This document shows positions 32,975-43,829 of a stretch of DNA of 64,000 nt, piece by piece (the stretch's first letter is position 1; each line of letters begins with the position of its first letter). Origin of the DNA: Gremmenia infestans (Eukaryota > Ascomycota > Leotiomycetes > Helotiales > Hamatocanthoscyphaceae); contig JAFEVB010000020.1 in the NCBI GenBank assembly GCA_032629725.1, positions 828,501 through 892,500 on the forward strand. Reading direction: 5' to 3'. The notes below the pieces were generated by a model, which saw only the letters and a list, made by a program, of their open reading frames with translations, searched no databases and was not told the DNA's origin. Made by a program: the position numbers and the translations under genes.

Positions 32975-35811
32975 TCACTCCATACCGTAGTACCTCCAAG
33001 TAACGGCTCGACCGTTTAGACCATGAGCAACGACAGCCTGCGTATCACCAGGAACTAAGTCTAAGCAATTATCCTCAAACTCCACGCCATCCACATCTTC
33101 AACATACAGAGTAAAGCCCTTTACTGGGACGTTGGCCTTGACTGTAACGATATCTCCATCAACGCAAATATCCAATTTCGGCTTGGGCATAATCAAGTAA
33201 CGATATGGTTGGGGCCAGTTCGTACATCTCGCAACGACGGTTCCTTGGTTGCCGTTATCAGATAAACTCCTCAGACATGTCGAGATGATGAGGGGCTCCT
33301 CGGTAGACTTCCTTGACTTCGGAAGTCCCAGATCGAACAGCTCCGTCGAAATGTTAGCCGCCAGCTCTCGGGTTTCAACACGTGTCATCAAATCTCTTCC
33401 TGTCGACAATTCGAAAACTTTCACCGTCAAAGAATACGTGATGGGTTTCATCGTGACATTAGTCGCCCACCCAAGGAGCCGAGTCTCGGTGTCAATAAAG
33501 GCCCTTGTAAATTCAAACTGCGGCTTCTTTATCTCTTTCCGTTCGATCCCTAGAGATATCGGTGCGATGTCGCGCTTGACGGTGAAGTATGCCATTTTGG
33601 GGCGATTGTAATAGTCAACAAGGGCTTTCGAGGTAACCTGCCATGTGGGGTTGAACTAGTCCTATTTAGCAAATAGACATACTTATTTCTGAAGGAAAGG
33701 CGCGAACCTGCCATATCAGAGCTCCGCCACAGTATTCTCTACCGGGTCCTTTCCATTCGCGTCTCCAGGCACGCATTGCACATGTCATTGCCTCCGCTTG
33801 GTTCAGTTGAGATATGTAAATATACTCTTCCAAACCGAAACCGTACTTGAAGTTTTCAATCAGGTAGGTGGCCAATTTCCGTTCGTGTTTTAATTCTTTG
33901 TTGTGGTGATCGACTGTACGGGATTGAGGGTGGCATTCCGAGGCAGGAGAGTCGACGAGGTAGGATTCGATTGTTTTGACATTGGGAGAGAAGTTATTCC
34001 AAATTCAGAAACAAAGCGAGATCCGAGTTTGGGGTATTCTTGCCAAGGACGAGATATGTGATGCCACACTGATCTTAGTTAATATAGAGAAAGCAGAACC
34101 TAGGAGAGGGATACTCGCCTTCCCACATATGCGTATCTCCTACTGTTGGATCATTGAAATGCTTGCCTCCCCAAGGCGAACCAGGATGGTATGAGGTATC
34201 TGGGATGAGCTTCGTGCACAATTCTGGAAGCACTTTCTCGTAAATATATCGGGCAGGAAAGTTTGAGTTTAGCCAGTTCTGCGGATTGGTATCCTTTATG
34301 TCGTACTCCGCTTTGAAGAGGGTGGCAAACAAGTAGTCCTCGTTATTCCCAGACCAGGCGACAATTGAGGGGTGATGGCGAAGCCGCTTCAGGTCATCCT
34401 CGACCTCTGCGACGATCTCCTTTTGAAAGGCAGCATCCGCGGGATACGTGCCGCATGCGAACATGAAGTTGTTCCAGACCAAAATTCCTAGTTCGTCGCA
34501 GATATCGTAGAAGATATCCCCTTCATATACACCACCTCCCCAAATACTACTCGTAGATTAGTTCTAAGCCGTAAAGTCGTCCGTATTGAGTCTTGACTGA
34601 CCGAATCATATTTTGGTTTGCTCCAACGAACATCTTAAGCAGTTTCCGATATCACTCAGCCGTCACCCTGGGCACGAAATGGTCTGCTGGACACCAATTT
34701 GAGCCGCTACTGAAAAATGGAACATTGTTGACCTCAACAAAGAAAGTCGTCCCAGGAGCATCTATGAGTGGGCGCTGGATGATAGACGCGGACCTCAACC
34801 CGATCTTTCGTTCTCGTTCATGTAAGGATTTGCTCTTTGAGCCGTTAGCATTTTCGGAACTTCATGTACTACGGAACACTGACCTCTCTCAATAATTTAG
34901 CTCTCACAGTATACAATGGCTGCTTCCCAAGCCCAATAGGCCACCAAAATGCGGCATCCTGTACTTTGAGTCGCACCGAGCAAAGGCCACTATCGGAGAT
35001 CCTGGCCACTTCTGTAGCAATGACGTTTTGGTCCGGGTCGATAATGGTGAAAGAAATGGAATGGTTTTCATTCCCATTTTCCACTTCTGCAATGACACAC
35101 ACAGATGCATTTTGATCTGGGACGGAAATGCTGACTTTGGTCGACAGATCTGATATACGAGATGTGTATCGCTCGAGGTAAATAGGACGCCACGGTCCAC
35201 AAGTTGTGAGTTCAGGACCTATTTTGAATCAGCTTAAATCCAATCTCGAACCCCAAAGAAGTCTACTTACCCCAGTTCCAAGAGTAATGATACGTCGCTT
35301 TTCTAACTAGCAGACGAATTTTGTCGATCGCCCCTGATGTGATCCCAACGGGCTTGAAATCACGTTCCTTCATCAATTTCTTACCTCTAATGATTGCACT
35401 ATCGAATAAAATTTCAAGCACGTTGGAGTTTCCTTTGACCGTAGATGTAACATCAACCCTATAAGTGCGATGCATGTTTTCCGATTCTAGTATCTTGGTA
35501 CCATTGAGGGAAACGGCTGCAAATGTGTCCAGTCCATTGAATTGCAGGACTGTTTTCTCTCCTTCCAAGGCTGCTCCTACTGTGAAGTAAGTTCGATAAA
35601 GCCACTTCTGCTCCCCAACCCACTGAACCTTGTATTCGTTGAGTCCAATGAAAGGATCTGGGATCTTGTTGTGTGCCATGAGATCCAAATGAGTATTGGT
35701 CGAAAATTGAGCAACTGGGAGAAACTCATCTTGGGGCTCCGGTACCCCAACGGCCCCAACTTGTTTGAACTCCCAGCCGGCATCGAGGATATTGCGAGTC
35801 AGTGAAACCAT
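32975..35811 (-). pseudogene. mndB: Beta-mannosidase (GH2, mndB type), with stop and frameshift
   Basis: Exons on the reverse strand: 35271-35811, 34884-35218, 34602-34834, 34119-34546, 33708-34068 and 32975-33655, which would give about 859 residues, the normal length. FSTNTHLDLMAHNKIPDPF, WVGEQKWLYRTYF, GPELTTCGPWRPIYLE, RIWGGGVYE, the acid/base motif SGNNE and the nucleophile motif RFVSEFG are all present. Beta-mannosidase removes terminal mannose from manno-oligosaccharides; the B type has no signal peptide. Two lesions break it: TGA at 34652-34654 where the family has Arg (VTAE-stop-YRK), and one base missing near 33984-33990, where EFGITSL must change frame to continue as PNVKTIESYLVD. 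One intron (34069-34118) begins with GC. Either the gene is dead or both places hold sequence errors. Confidence 0.85.
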
Positions 35812-36568
35812 CTTGGAAGAGAAAGAAGTAATTGGGTAATTGAGCAAGTGTTGTGACTTCGAAAGCCATTGGACATCCCCATTGACTTATATAAGGTTGA
35901 GGCAACCGAGAGAAGCATCCTCCTCGAAAGTGTCGGTGTTTTGATTCCGTGTGTACTGCGTAATGAGCGCCGGCTTATGCCAAGGATATTTTGCAGGGGA
36001 GCTGACTTAGGATCTCGCAGTTGCATTGTGGAAAGTTTGCGGGGTCCTACTTCTCCTGTAGAATTCGGGCTTAGCATCTGGATGCTTAGTATACGCCAAT
36101 TGACCCCCCTAGTTCCAGAGAGGAGAATATGCGGGTCTGAGACAGCGGGGTGGAACAAAAATCGGGATAGCCATAAGCGAAAAGAGGAAAACGGGAGGAT
36201 GAAAACGGGATACGCCTCGAAGTTGCAAATCAAAACGGGATGTTTCAATACCTCGGCATACCCACCGAATTTATTCGACCAACGTTGATTTAAGAACACC
36301 TGAAAAGTGCGGGATATTTGAGGAGTAGATGCGGGGTTGAATGTCTGGGGAACTATGGTGAACTGACGGTATTTTGACTTCCATTCAGCTCCGCCACGGT
36401 ATATACTAAGATGGCCACAAAATTGTGTATTAGAAAGCTCTTTTTCTCGCAAGCATTTTACGAAAAGTGAAAAACAGTTCGATTTATCGTGATAAGAGAT
36501 CAGTGAAATTGATTGCACTGTCGGCTCCGACTACCAAAATTCCCACTTTGAACCCCAAAGCTTCACAA
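35812..36568. promoter_or_regulatory. Divergent promoter of beta-mannosidase and sugar transporter, with repeated CGGGA sites
   Basis: 757 bases between the two start codons. The motif AAAACGGGA occurs at 36188-36196, 36202-36210 and 36232-36240, and a variant AAATCGGGA at 36159-36167. CGG triplets are typical half-sites of Zn2Cys6 regulators, and such a gene lies just beyond the mannosidase. Confidence 0.6.
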
Positions 36569-37890
36569 ATGAAGATGAGATTATCAATTGTCAATGCGCG
36601 GACAGGCGTAATTTGCACAATATTCTCCTCGATCGGTGCCTTTCTTCTTGGGTTTGACACTGGCACGTCCCGTTCAAAATCCTTCCTCTAACAATGAGCT
36701 CATTCTCTGTAGGAATCTTCAGCACAACTATTGTTCACATTAGCTTCAATGTCTACATGTTTGGCAACTACACTGGCAATCCAGTGTTGACGGGTGCAAT
36801 TGCTTCAACATACACTGCTGAAACTGCCATTGGCGGTTTGATCTCGGGTTGGACTGCGGATCGATTTGGAAGAAAGCGATGTATAATTGTAGCAGCAGGA
36901 ATTGGTACTAGATAGGAGAATCTCCTAGCCGGATTAGAAGAACACCAATTTTTAATATTAAACTTAGTCGCGGTTGGGGCTGCAATCCAAACGGCGGCCA
37001 TCAACGTCGGGATGCTTATCGCTGGTCGCATCATCGCTGGTTTAGCAATCGGCATCCTCCTGGTAATCTGACCTTCCGAACTCTTTTTTCTATCGAAGGT
37101 TTATATCTGTTTGAGTCTTCAATTCCATTTCAATGGCTGACTTAAAGGATTGCAGTCGACTGTTCCAGTATATAATGCTGAGCTTGCCCTGCCCAAGCAT
37201 CGAGGAGTAATTGTTGGCTTGTTTGCTGTAATGGCTTCACTGGGTGTTCTTTGCTCAAATTGGGTTGGCTACGCCTGTTTCTTTGCCAAAGGAAATGCAC
37301 AATGGAGAATTCCTCTCGGGTGTCAAATTACATTTGCTGTTCTTCTTTGCGTAGGGGGATTCATCCTCCCTGAATCTCCAAGATGGTGTAAGTTTAGCTA
37401 CTGCTCTCGGCCCGAAGCTTCCATCTCTCGTCGAATGTTTGGAGCTGACTGGAAGAATTTAGTAATAAAGAAAGAACGAAGTCAAGAGGCACGGAGTAAT
37501 AAGTCGTCAATTGACTACTTTGTATACATTTAACTGACCTGTATCTAGTTCTGGCCCGAGTACATGGTAGCCATGGTGAAGATTACATCAACCAAGAATT
37601 CACCCAAATGTATGAACAAATCGCAATCGAAGGCCAAGGAGGTTTCATGGAATGTTTTCGGACACCGGCTGCGCGCAAACGTATTGCACTCGGGATCTTT
37701 ATCATGGTCTTCAATAATATCGGTGGAACCCCAGTGATGGCAGCATATCAATCTCGGCTTTTCCAAGAGATTGGCTTCAGGGGTCTCCGGATGCTCCTCC
37801 TTTCGGGGTTTTATGGTCTTGCCGGAACTGTTGGGGTGATCATAAATATCTCATTAGTGGCTGATCGAATGGGTCGAAGGAGCTCGATGT
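36569..37890 (+). pseudogene. MFS sugar transporter, C-terminal part lost
   Basis: Exons 36569-36662, 36713-36904, 36968-37062, 37156-37387, 37463-37495 and 37549-37890 join in phase and give about 329 residues, where a sugar porter has about 520. Recognisable are TM1 (GAFLLGFDTG), GWTADRFGRKR between TM2 and TM3, AGRIIAGLAIG, PLGCQI, LPESPRWL and, in the second half, FNNIGGTPVMAAYQ and VADRMGRRSS. After the donor at 37891 the next expected segment (WVGAILLVVDLVVLMSLAAS, 37938-37997) is present but no AG precedes it where an acceptor should be, and TAG follows soon after at 38007-38009; TM10-12 are not found. The first intron starts with GC (gcacgt). It appears to be a decaying partner of the adjacent mannosidase. 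Confidence 0.75.
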
Positions 37891-38841
37891 GTGAGTGATT
37901 CCGATAAATTATGACGTTCTTGGCTAATTTATGAATGGGTTGGGGCAATATTGCTGGTTGTTGACTTGGTAGTCTTGATGTCGCTCGCTGCTTCTCAAAT
38001 ATTTCCATAGCTCGATCTTCGTGTCGTCGTAGATGGACTTGAAGCAAGTCGCTGCGATTGAGTTAATACATATTGAAATCCGTTCACAACATATGTGACA
38101 CGTACTTTCTCGTGAACTGTCTCTTGCAAAAATAGCAGGCGAACGCTCTTTCTTTGTCTGCAATGGTTAGTCAAAGTACTGATTTGATCTTGGATGGCGT
38201 ACGGGTCAATTTGCGACGATTTAGATGTTCCAATCGGAGGTATGACCTTCGCATGAAAATCGGTGAGCTTTGGACGCTATGATGACGATGTATCCAACTT
38301 AGAAGATATGCAGGATATAAGGATCCGAGATTCATGAAAAGTGATATGGTAGAACAACTTTCAAAAGAAGACATTGAAAAAGGAGGGTTTCAAAACGCGT
38401 TGCCGAGGTTGGGAAGACGTTTATTGGATTTAGCGGCTCACATGAGCGTAGTAGACGATAAAAATCTTCACCTCGGTGCAGACTGCACTCTGTACACATC
38501 ACAGCATATGACTATTACCTCTTATGCTAGCGTCAAGAAGATCCTCTTCGATCATCTCTGTGACCTGCGCATGCTTAAAATCCCTAGCGTGTACTGTGGG
38601 TCACGTGAGGTCTAGGATCAGCCTATGACATTGTTGGAGAATATAATCGATATATAGTAATATATTATAGAGGTCAGAGTGTATCTAATGTGTAAGTAAA
38701 GACTTTTCTAGTATTTTCTAACTAGTTTCAACAGGATTATGCTTGCTTCAATCGAATGACTAGGTGTTGAGTGTTAGCACTTGTTTTTCAAAGATCATGC
38801 TGATCACTGTGATTAAAGGGCCTCACTTCTTATCAAAACTC
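37891..38841. other. Decayed transporter 3' region and unassigned frame
   Basis: 37938-38009 still encodes one transporter-like membrane segment ending in TAG. Beyond it, a + frame at 38334-38615 (93 residues, MKSDMVEQLSKEDIEK...) has a proper ATG but no family I recognise and no clear splice partner. 38640-38720 is AT-rich. Confidence 0.4.
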
Positions 38842-40629
38842 CTAACTTTGCAACTCATATGCATGGTCTCCTGGGAGTTCTTTTCGTGGGTATTTCGTTT
38901 GCTGCTTAGACATCTGCTGAGCACCTGGAACCGCTGAACCCTGTACCTCCTGTGGTCCAAATCCGCCATCTCTCTTATTTCCATGATACGCAACAACAGG
39001 AGGGGGCTGTCTAGGAGACAGAATGTTGAATGACCTGCCTGTTTCTCGCCGGTTTTTTTCGACTCTTCGGACAATAGACCAAACGCCTGTAACAATTAAT
39101 ACCATACCGCATAGAGCACCGACAATAATCCCAGCAATGGCTCCGGGGGATATGTGTGAACCGGGAGGTGATGTCGATTTAGACGAAGACGAAGCAATTG
39201 CCCCGGGTGTTGAGGAGTTTACATGCACCGTGTCTGCTTCAATTGGCTTCCATGTCGATTTCCAAGTGTCAACCCAGTCGTCTGTTGACGGTACGACGAA
39301 TCTGTCTGATGTTTGCATTGATGTGGCTACGCCTTCTGGCGCAGATGGCGTGTTAGGGCCTGGTGCTTGCGCCATGAACCACGTCCCTTGGCCGTCAGTT
39401 TGCCAGTTTACTCCAATGAAAGCTGCTTGTGCAAAGGCCCTTCCTAAATTTGGTACGCTCACTTCAGAGAGTGGGGAACATGGTAGGTAGGCTGTCGGTT
39501 GCGTTACTGCTGGATACGTCAGGGTGAGGTTGAGTAGAGAGAATGGGACGTTGATGGTCATGTTCCGGGAAATGCTGGCGTTCAATCTGAATGTAAAACC
39601 AAGAAAGGCAGGGCTCGTGACGATAGTAGTATAATTTGGGTTGGTGGTGTTCCAAAGGTAGAGGCCTAGAGAGGGCTCGAAATGCACTGGAAGTTCCGCT
39701 GCGATTGCGTCACACGTGCTTCGTGGGAGATAAATAAAGGGGGGATTGTAGTCGACATGGACTTGAAGCGCGGGTCCGATGGAGGCATTTCCTTGTGCCA
39801 GAAGGCCCACCTTGGACGTGAAGTCAAATGGCGAGTTGCCTACAGCGACACCAATACTGATATCTAAGAGGTCGATCGGGAAGAAATTGAGCCCATAACT
39901 TTGCGCTGTAACAAGTCCGAGAACTCGTGATTGCTCATAGCCTCCGAAGTATAAAGAAGGTGGGATCCCCATTGCGACAGATCCGACATGCAAGCCGTAA
40001 GAGTCTGAAGGGGTAATTCCGGCGTCGAACAAGAAACTCGGAACTAAAGTCCCATTTGCTCTTGGCGCTCCATCGTTCGGCCATGACTGATTGATGTCTG
40101 TGGCGCCCAAGGCTAAATTACCAATCTGAAGACCATATTTCGATCCGCCAGGAAATTCGTTGAAACCAGTAGTCCAGACCACCATATCAAAAGACGGGAT
40201 ATGGACATCAGGTGCTCCTTCGATGTTTGCCACTGGTGACATCGTATCAAAAACATAAGTGTAATTGATTCCGCGGGTCATAAAATTGGTACCATTCGTG
40301 CCTATTGGAGGCCCCGTTTGGGTGAACGCGGTGGAAGATCCATTTGAGTCATACAGCCCAGCGGTCTGAGCATCACAGAAAGTGCTACACAAATCAGATC
40401 CAAAAACGACAGATTGAAAAGAGCCTCCGGGGAGTAGGTCGATGATCTGAGGCGGGGTTCCCAGCTGAGCTCTCACTGCCCACCAGGGTCCTTCAACACC
40501 GTATGATTTTGGTGCCCAGGTTACAGATCGTGGAATCGGGCCAGCAGGAGCAGCGGCATATGCGATCTTGAGGAGAGAGATAGCAGAAAAACATAACAAG
40601 AAAGGTGTCATGACTGCAGTCACAAACAC
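38842..40629 (-). CDS. Membrane-anchored aspartic-protease-like protein lacking catalytic Asp
   Basis: An intronless frame of 595 residues. A signal peptide (FLLCFSAISLLKIAYA) precedes a two-lobed pepsin-like region, e.g. WWAVRAQLGTPPQIIDL and SVAMGIPPSLYFGGYEQSRV. A Ser-rich stalk, a membrane segment (GAIAGIIVGALCGMVLIV, about residue 500) and a basic cytosolic tail follow. Active pepsins have DTGS in the N-lobe and D(T/S)G in the C-lobe. Here the positions read LLPGGSFQSVVF and YNPPFIYLPRST, so both catalytic aspartates are missing. About a dozen N-glycosylation sequons are visible. Such proteins are common in filamentous fungi and may act as wall or surface glycoproteins. It starts back to back with the GT61 gene. 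Confidence 0.82.
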   Translation of the reverse strand: MFVTAVMTPFLLCFSAISLLKIAYAAAPAGPIPRSVTWAPKSYGVEGPWWAVRAQLGTPPQIIDLLPGGSFQSVVFGSDLCSTFCDAQTAGLYDSNGSSTAFTQTGPPIGTNGTNFMTRGINYTYVFDTMSPVANIEGAPDVHIPSFDMVVWTTGFNEFPGGSKYGLQIGNLALGATDINQSWPNDGAPRANGTLVPSFLFDAGITPSDSYGLHVGSVAMGIPPSLYFGGYEQSRVLGLVTAQSYGLNFFPIDLLDISIGVAVGNSPFDFTSKVGLLAQGNASIGPALQVHVDYNPPFIYLPRSTCDAIAAELPVHFEPSLGLYLWNTTNPNYTTIVTSPAFLGFTFRLNASISRNMTINVPFSLLNLTLTYPAVTQPTAYLPCSPLSEVSVPNLGRAFAQAAFIGVNWQTDGQGTWFMAQAPGPNTPSAPEGVATSMQTSDRFVVPSTDDWVDTWKSTWKPIEADTVHVNSSTPGAIASSSSKSTSPPGSHISPGAIAGIIVGALCGMVLIVTGVWSIVRRVEKNRRETGRSFNILSPRQPPPVVAYHGNKRDGGFGPQEVQGSAVPGAQQMSKQQTKYPRKELPGDHAYELQS

Positions 40630-41549
40630 TGCGTCGCCAAGTAGTCCAGCTAGCCCAAGAGGGTTTACAGGAACAGGAAAAACGATGGATCGAAGATAGG
40701 GAGAATTTCACCTCCATTTTGCAGACCCAGAAGTCTGCCAGCGACGCCCTGAGTCGGCGCTTTATTGGAATCAATCTCTAAACGCAAAACCAACAGAAAT
40801 TGCTGTAACTGGAATAGTCTCGACTTAGAGTACTAGGAAGACAGATAGCTACGCCGCCGCACTGCTTGACTGGGCACGCACTTGACAATGATAGGTCTTA
40901 ATGAATGATGATGCATTATCAAACGCTATACAGCTATGAATATGAAACGAAAAACCAACATTTAGATTCGGAGACCAGGGCCGGTAGAGAATCTTAGCGG
41001 CGGAGAAATACCTATACAAGTATATCACATGTTAAATCGGGCTCGTTTCTTAGAAATAAAATACTATACGTGGTGTTAATTGCAGAGCACTGACATATAA
41101 GTTATAAGGCTACCTTATAGAGGGGGAAAATAGGTGCGGTAAGGCCATATCCCCAAGAAATGCCAAGTAAATAAGCCGATTTACTTCGTAAAAAATGACT
41201 GTAAAATATGGGGTGGATATCGTTGGCGTCTCCAAGGTTGCATCCTGTTCGCTGCTTCGCCGCCAACACGGGATGCGAACAGGGATTACAGTAACCACTC
41301 CACTCCCCTTCGCCCCGGCCCGGCGCCACGGTTTGTGTCTAAAGTCAGATGTGATTCTACTTCGTATTCTCCGTCCGATGCTTTCATCTCTCTTTAGAGC
41401 TATAAGACGACTAAAGCATTGCACGGATCCTCGAGGCTCTAATATGGCGGCTCTTTCGCGCCTCTCAAATACTCACTCAGTATTGCCCGCAACGCGCAGA
41501 GTGGAGTGTTCAACAACATCCTCTCGCTCGATTTATCCGTAGTCCCAGC
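40630..41549. promoter_or_regulatory. Divergent intergenic region
   Basis: 920 bases between the starts of the aspartic-protease-like gene and the GT61 gene. It must carry both promoters. The short frames in it (for example 41102-41329 reverse) show no domain. No regulatory site is clear. Confidence 0.4.
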
Positions 41550-43097
41550 ATGTTCGGGTCGCGTCCAGTCCGTATCTGGGGCTCTGTGCTCTGCTACTTT
41601 GTTATCGCCCTTTTTATTGTCGGTTATTTCCGGCCGTTTTCCACCAGCGACGACACTTCGCCATCGTATGGCATTTTTGGTGAAACTCCCAAAGAATCAC
41701 AGGAACAGTCACCGAAGACACCCGAATCAACGCTCGCAGTAGCATACCCTATCGATTACTTGCCCTCCCCAAAAGACGAAGAAGAATGCGAGCGTTTATA
41801 TAGCCACCGCTACCTAGATTTCCCCGCCACACATCATATACCATACTGCGAAGATGGCTCGCAATCGTCACTCGAGTGCTTTCGCACCCATAGGAATGAG
41901 TCTCTGTGCCTCGCAAAGCGATTGCTCATAGATCAGACACGCACCGAGCCCAACCACCATACGACAGTGCAATGCCACTTGCGGAATTTCACGGTGGAGG
42001 CCAAAGCTGATACATCCGCGGCAAAGTCATTGCACGGCGTCCTGGATGTTGATAGCATGTCTGTGGGTTTCTTTGACACTGGGGTTCCTGCGCAGATTAA
42101 ATCTTGGGATTTGGATACATCGGACGAGATTATGGCCGAGAAATGCGGGCCCGGAAAAACGGACGGAAAGTGGACTTTGCTGGTGAAAAGGGAAAATCAC
42201 AACAACATCTTTCATAAAGTATTGGAATTATGGCAAGCAATAGTCAGCCTAGATATTTTGCAAATGGCAATCGATCCTTCGACGCGGGAGCCATATCTCC
42301 ACCCATCTAACTTAGCGAATATGCACGTCGTCTTTACAGATGGCGACGCAGGTCTTGATGATGACTTTGATGGCTGGTGGGATATGGTTACTGGAAAGAA
42401 ACCCGTTCTACAGAAAGATATGCAGCCAGCATGCCTTGACAAGGTCGTTTTACCACTCGCGGGATCGTATTCTCCTTTTTGGGCATGGCACTGGGTAGAG
42501 AAAGACTGCCACGACACATTTCTCTTGGATGCGTTCCTGAAGCGCATTTACCGTTTCCTCGATATCGAGCCAAAGAAGCACGGCAGTGAAGAGACGACTA
42601 TAGTGACGGTAGTTGATCGCAAAGAGAGAAGAAAGTTGCGAAATATTGATGCTCTCATAGCCAGCGCACAAGCAAGGTGGCCAAAAGTGGTTTTCCAAAA
42701 GGTAGACTTCGGATCAATCTCCCTCAAGGAGCAAGTACTCGTTGCCCGCAATACGTCAGTGTTTGTCGGCTTGACTGGAGCCGCCATGACGCATATACTA
42801 TGGCTTCCAGAGGAGTCGAGCGTGGCCGAAATTCAGGCACCCAATAAGAGATTGCCTGAAGCGCAGCCATACGCGGGTTTCCGGAACCTGGCAAAGATGA
42901 GAAACATGCACTACTTTACGGCACATCCAGAAAGGAGAGAGGAGGATCCAGGTAATGGGAATGAGTGGCAGACTGGCGAGTGGGTTGATATCAAGCCAGA
43001 GGTCTTTCGGACGCTTCTTGATGCTGCTATTTATGCCCAGCTTCATAAAGGCTCGAGCCCGGGTGAGGTGTTACCGGTTGCCAGTATACCCGAATAA
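41550..43097 (+). CDS. GT61 glycosyltransferase (type II membrane protein)
   Basis: One exon of 515 residues. A short cytosolic N-terminus is followed by a membrane anchor (WGSVLCYFVIALFIVGYF, about residues 10-28) and a Golgi-lumenal catalytic domain. GKWTLLVKRENHNNIFHKVLELWQA, VVLPLAGSYSPFW, FGSISLKEQVLVARNTSVFVG and LTGAAMTHILWLPEESSVAEI match the DUF563/GT61 family (EGF-specific O-GlcNAc transferase and plant xylosyltransferase relatives). In fungi these enzymes are thought to decorate glycoproteins or wall polysaccharides; donor and acceptor are unknown here. Start ATG 41550 directly precedes the anchor. Confidence 0.9.
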   Translation: MFGSRPVRIWGSVLCYFVIALFIVGYFRPFSTSDDTSPSYGIFGETPKESQEQSPKTPESTLAVAYPIDYLPSPKDEEECERLYSHRYLDFPATHHIPYCEDGSQSSLECFRTHRNESLCLAKRLLIDQTRTEPNHHTTVQCHLRNFTVEAKADTSAAKSLHGVLDVDSMSVGFFDTGVPAQIKSWDLDTSDEIMAEKCGPGKTDGKWTLLVKRENHNNIFHKVLELWQAIVSLDILQMAIDPSTREPYLHPSNLANMHVVFTDGDAGLDDDFDGWWDMVTGKKPVLQKDMQPACLDKVVLPLAGSYSPFWAWHWVEKDCHDTFLLDAFLKRIYRFLDIEPKKHGSEETTIVTVVDRKERRKLRNIDALIASAQARWPKVVFQKVDFGSISLKEQVLVARNTSVFVGLTGAAMTHILWLPEESSVAEIQAPNKRLPEAQPYAGFRNLAKMRNMHYFTAHPERREEDPGNGNEWQTGEWVDIKPEVFRTLLDAAIYAQLHKGSSPGEVLPVASIPE

Positions 43098-43829
43098 ATT
43101 TTATAATAATTGTTTTGTTTAATCGATTCTTCGCATTCGTGAAGTATAGCTGATAAGTCTAATAGACTAATACAGTGGTTCTTGGTCGCAGTAATCATGC
43201 TTGCAGTTTTCTTCTCGTTAAACAGGCCGAGCAAACTGCGTTCAAGTCTGCCTCTCATATCATATCGCGTGACGACAAATCATCAGCCCATTATGCACCT
43301 ATGGGGGCTTGCAGACCACCCAGGCGGTAACGTATAAGAAAGAGACAGGCAAAGCCTAGCTTATCGTAACTTAAAAATAAATCCAGATCAGGAAGGTCAC
43401 ATGAATGAGGGGTTTATCGCGTAAGCTGCAGCAACAGCTTACGGAGTACCCTTACGCTGCCAATAATCTCCATTCCCAATTAGCCGATTATACGACCCCG
43501 CCCCGTTAGATATGCGGTGCGGTACTATCTGCCGGACCCTAGCGAAGCTTGATTTCACCGCTCATGATATTGGATTGGGTTGACCCCGCATTGGTTGTAA
43601 TTTCTGTTATGTACATGCAGAAGTCAGTGATCTGCTCTCTGCAGCTGCTTCGGCATGGAAGTATGGAAGATGAGGAAGGAGCCCGGAAGATCGCCAGGTC
43701 CCAATGTCAGCACGTCACATCTGCACCTGCAGGCAAATAGCAAATGGAAAAAGTATAAAGTCCTTGAAATTTGTTTTTTACTCCTCTCTCCATAGGGAAT
43801 ATTTCCACATCCAGCGGATATATCAAACC
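43098..43829. other. Intergenic before the carboxypeptidase
   Basis: 732 bases. The last part must hold the S10 peptidase promoter. Short frames, such as 43549-43740, show nothing recognisable. Confidence 0.4.
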
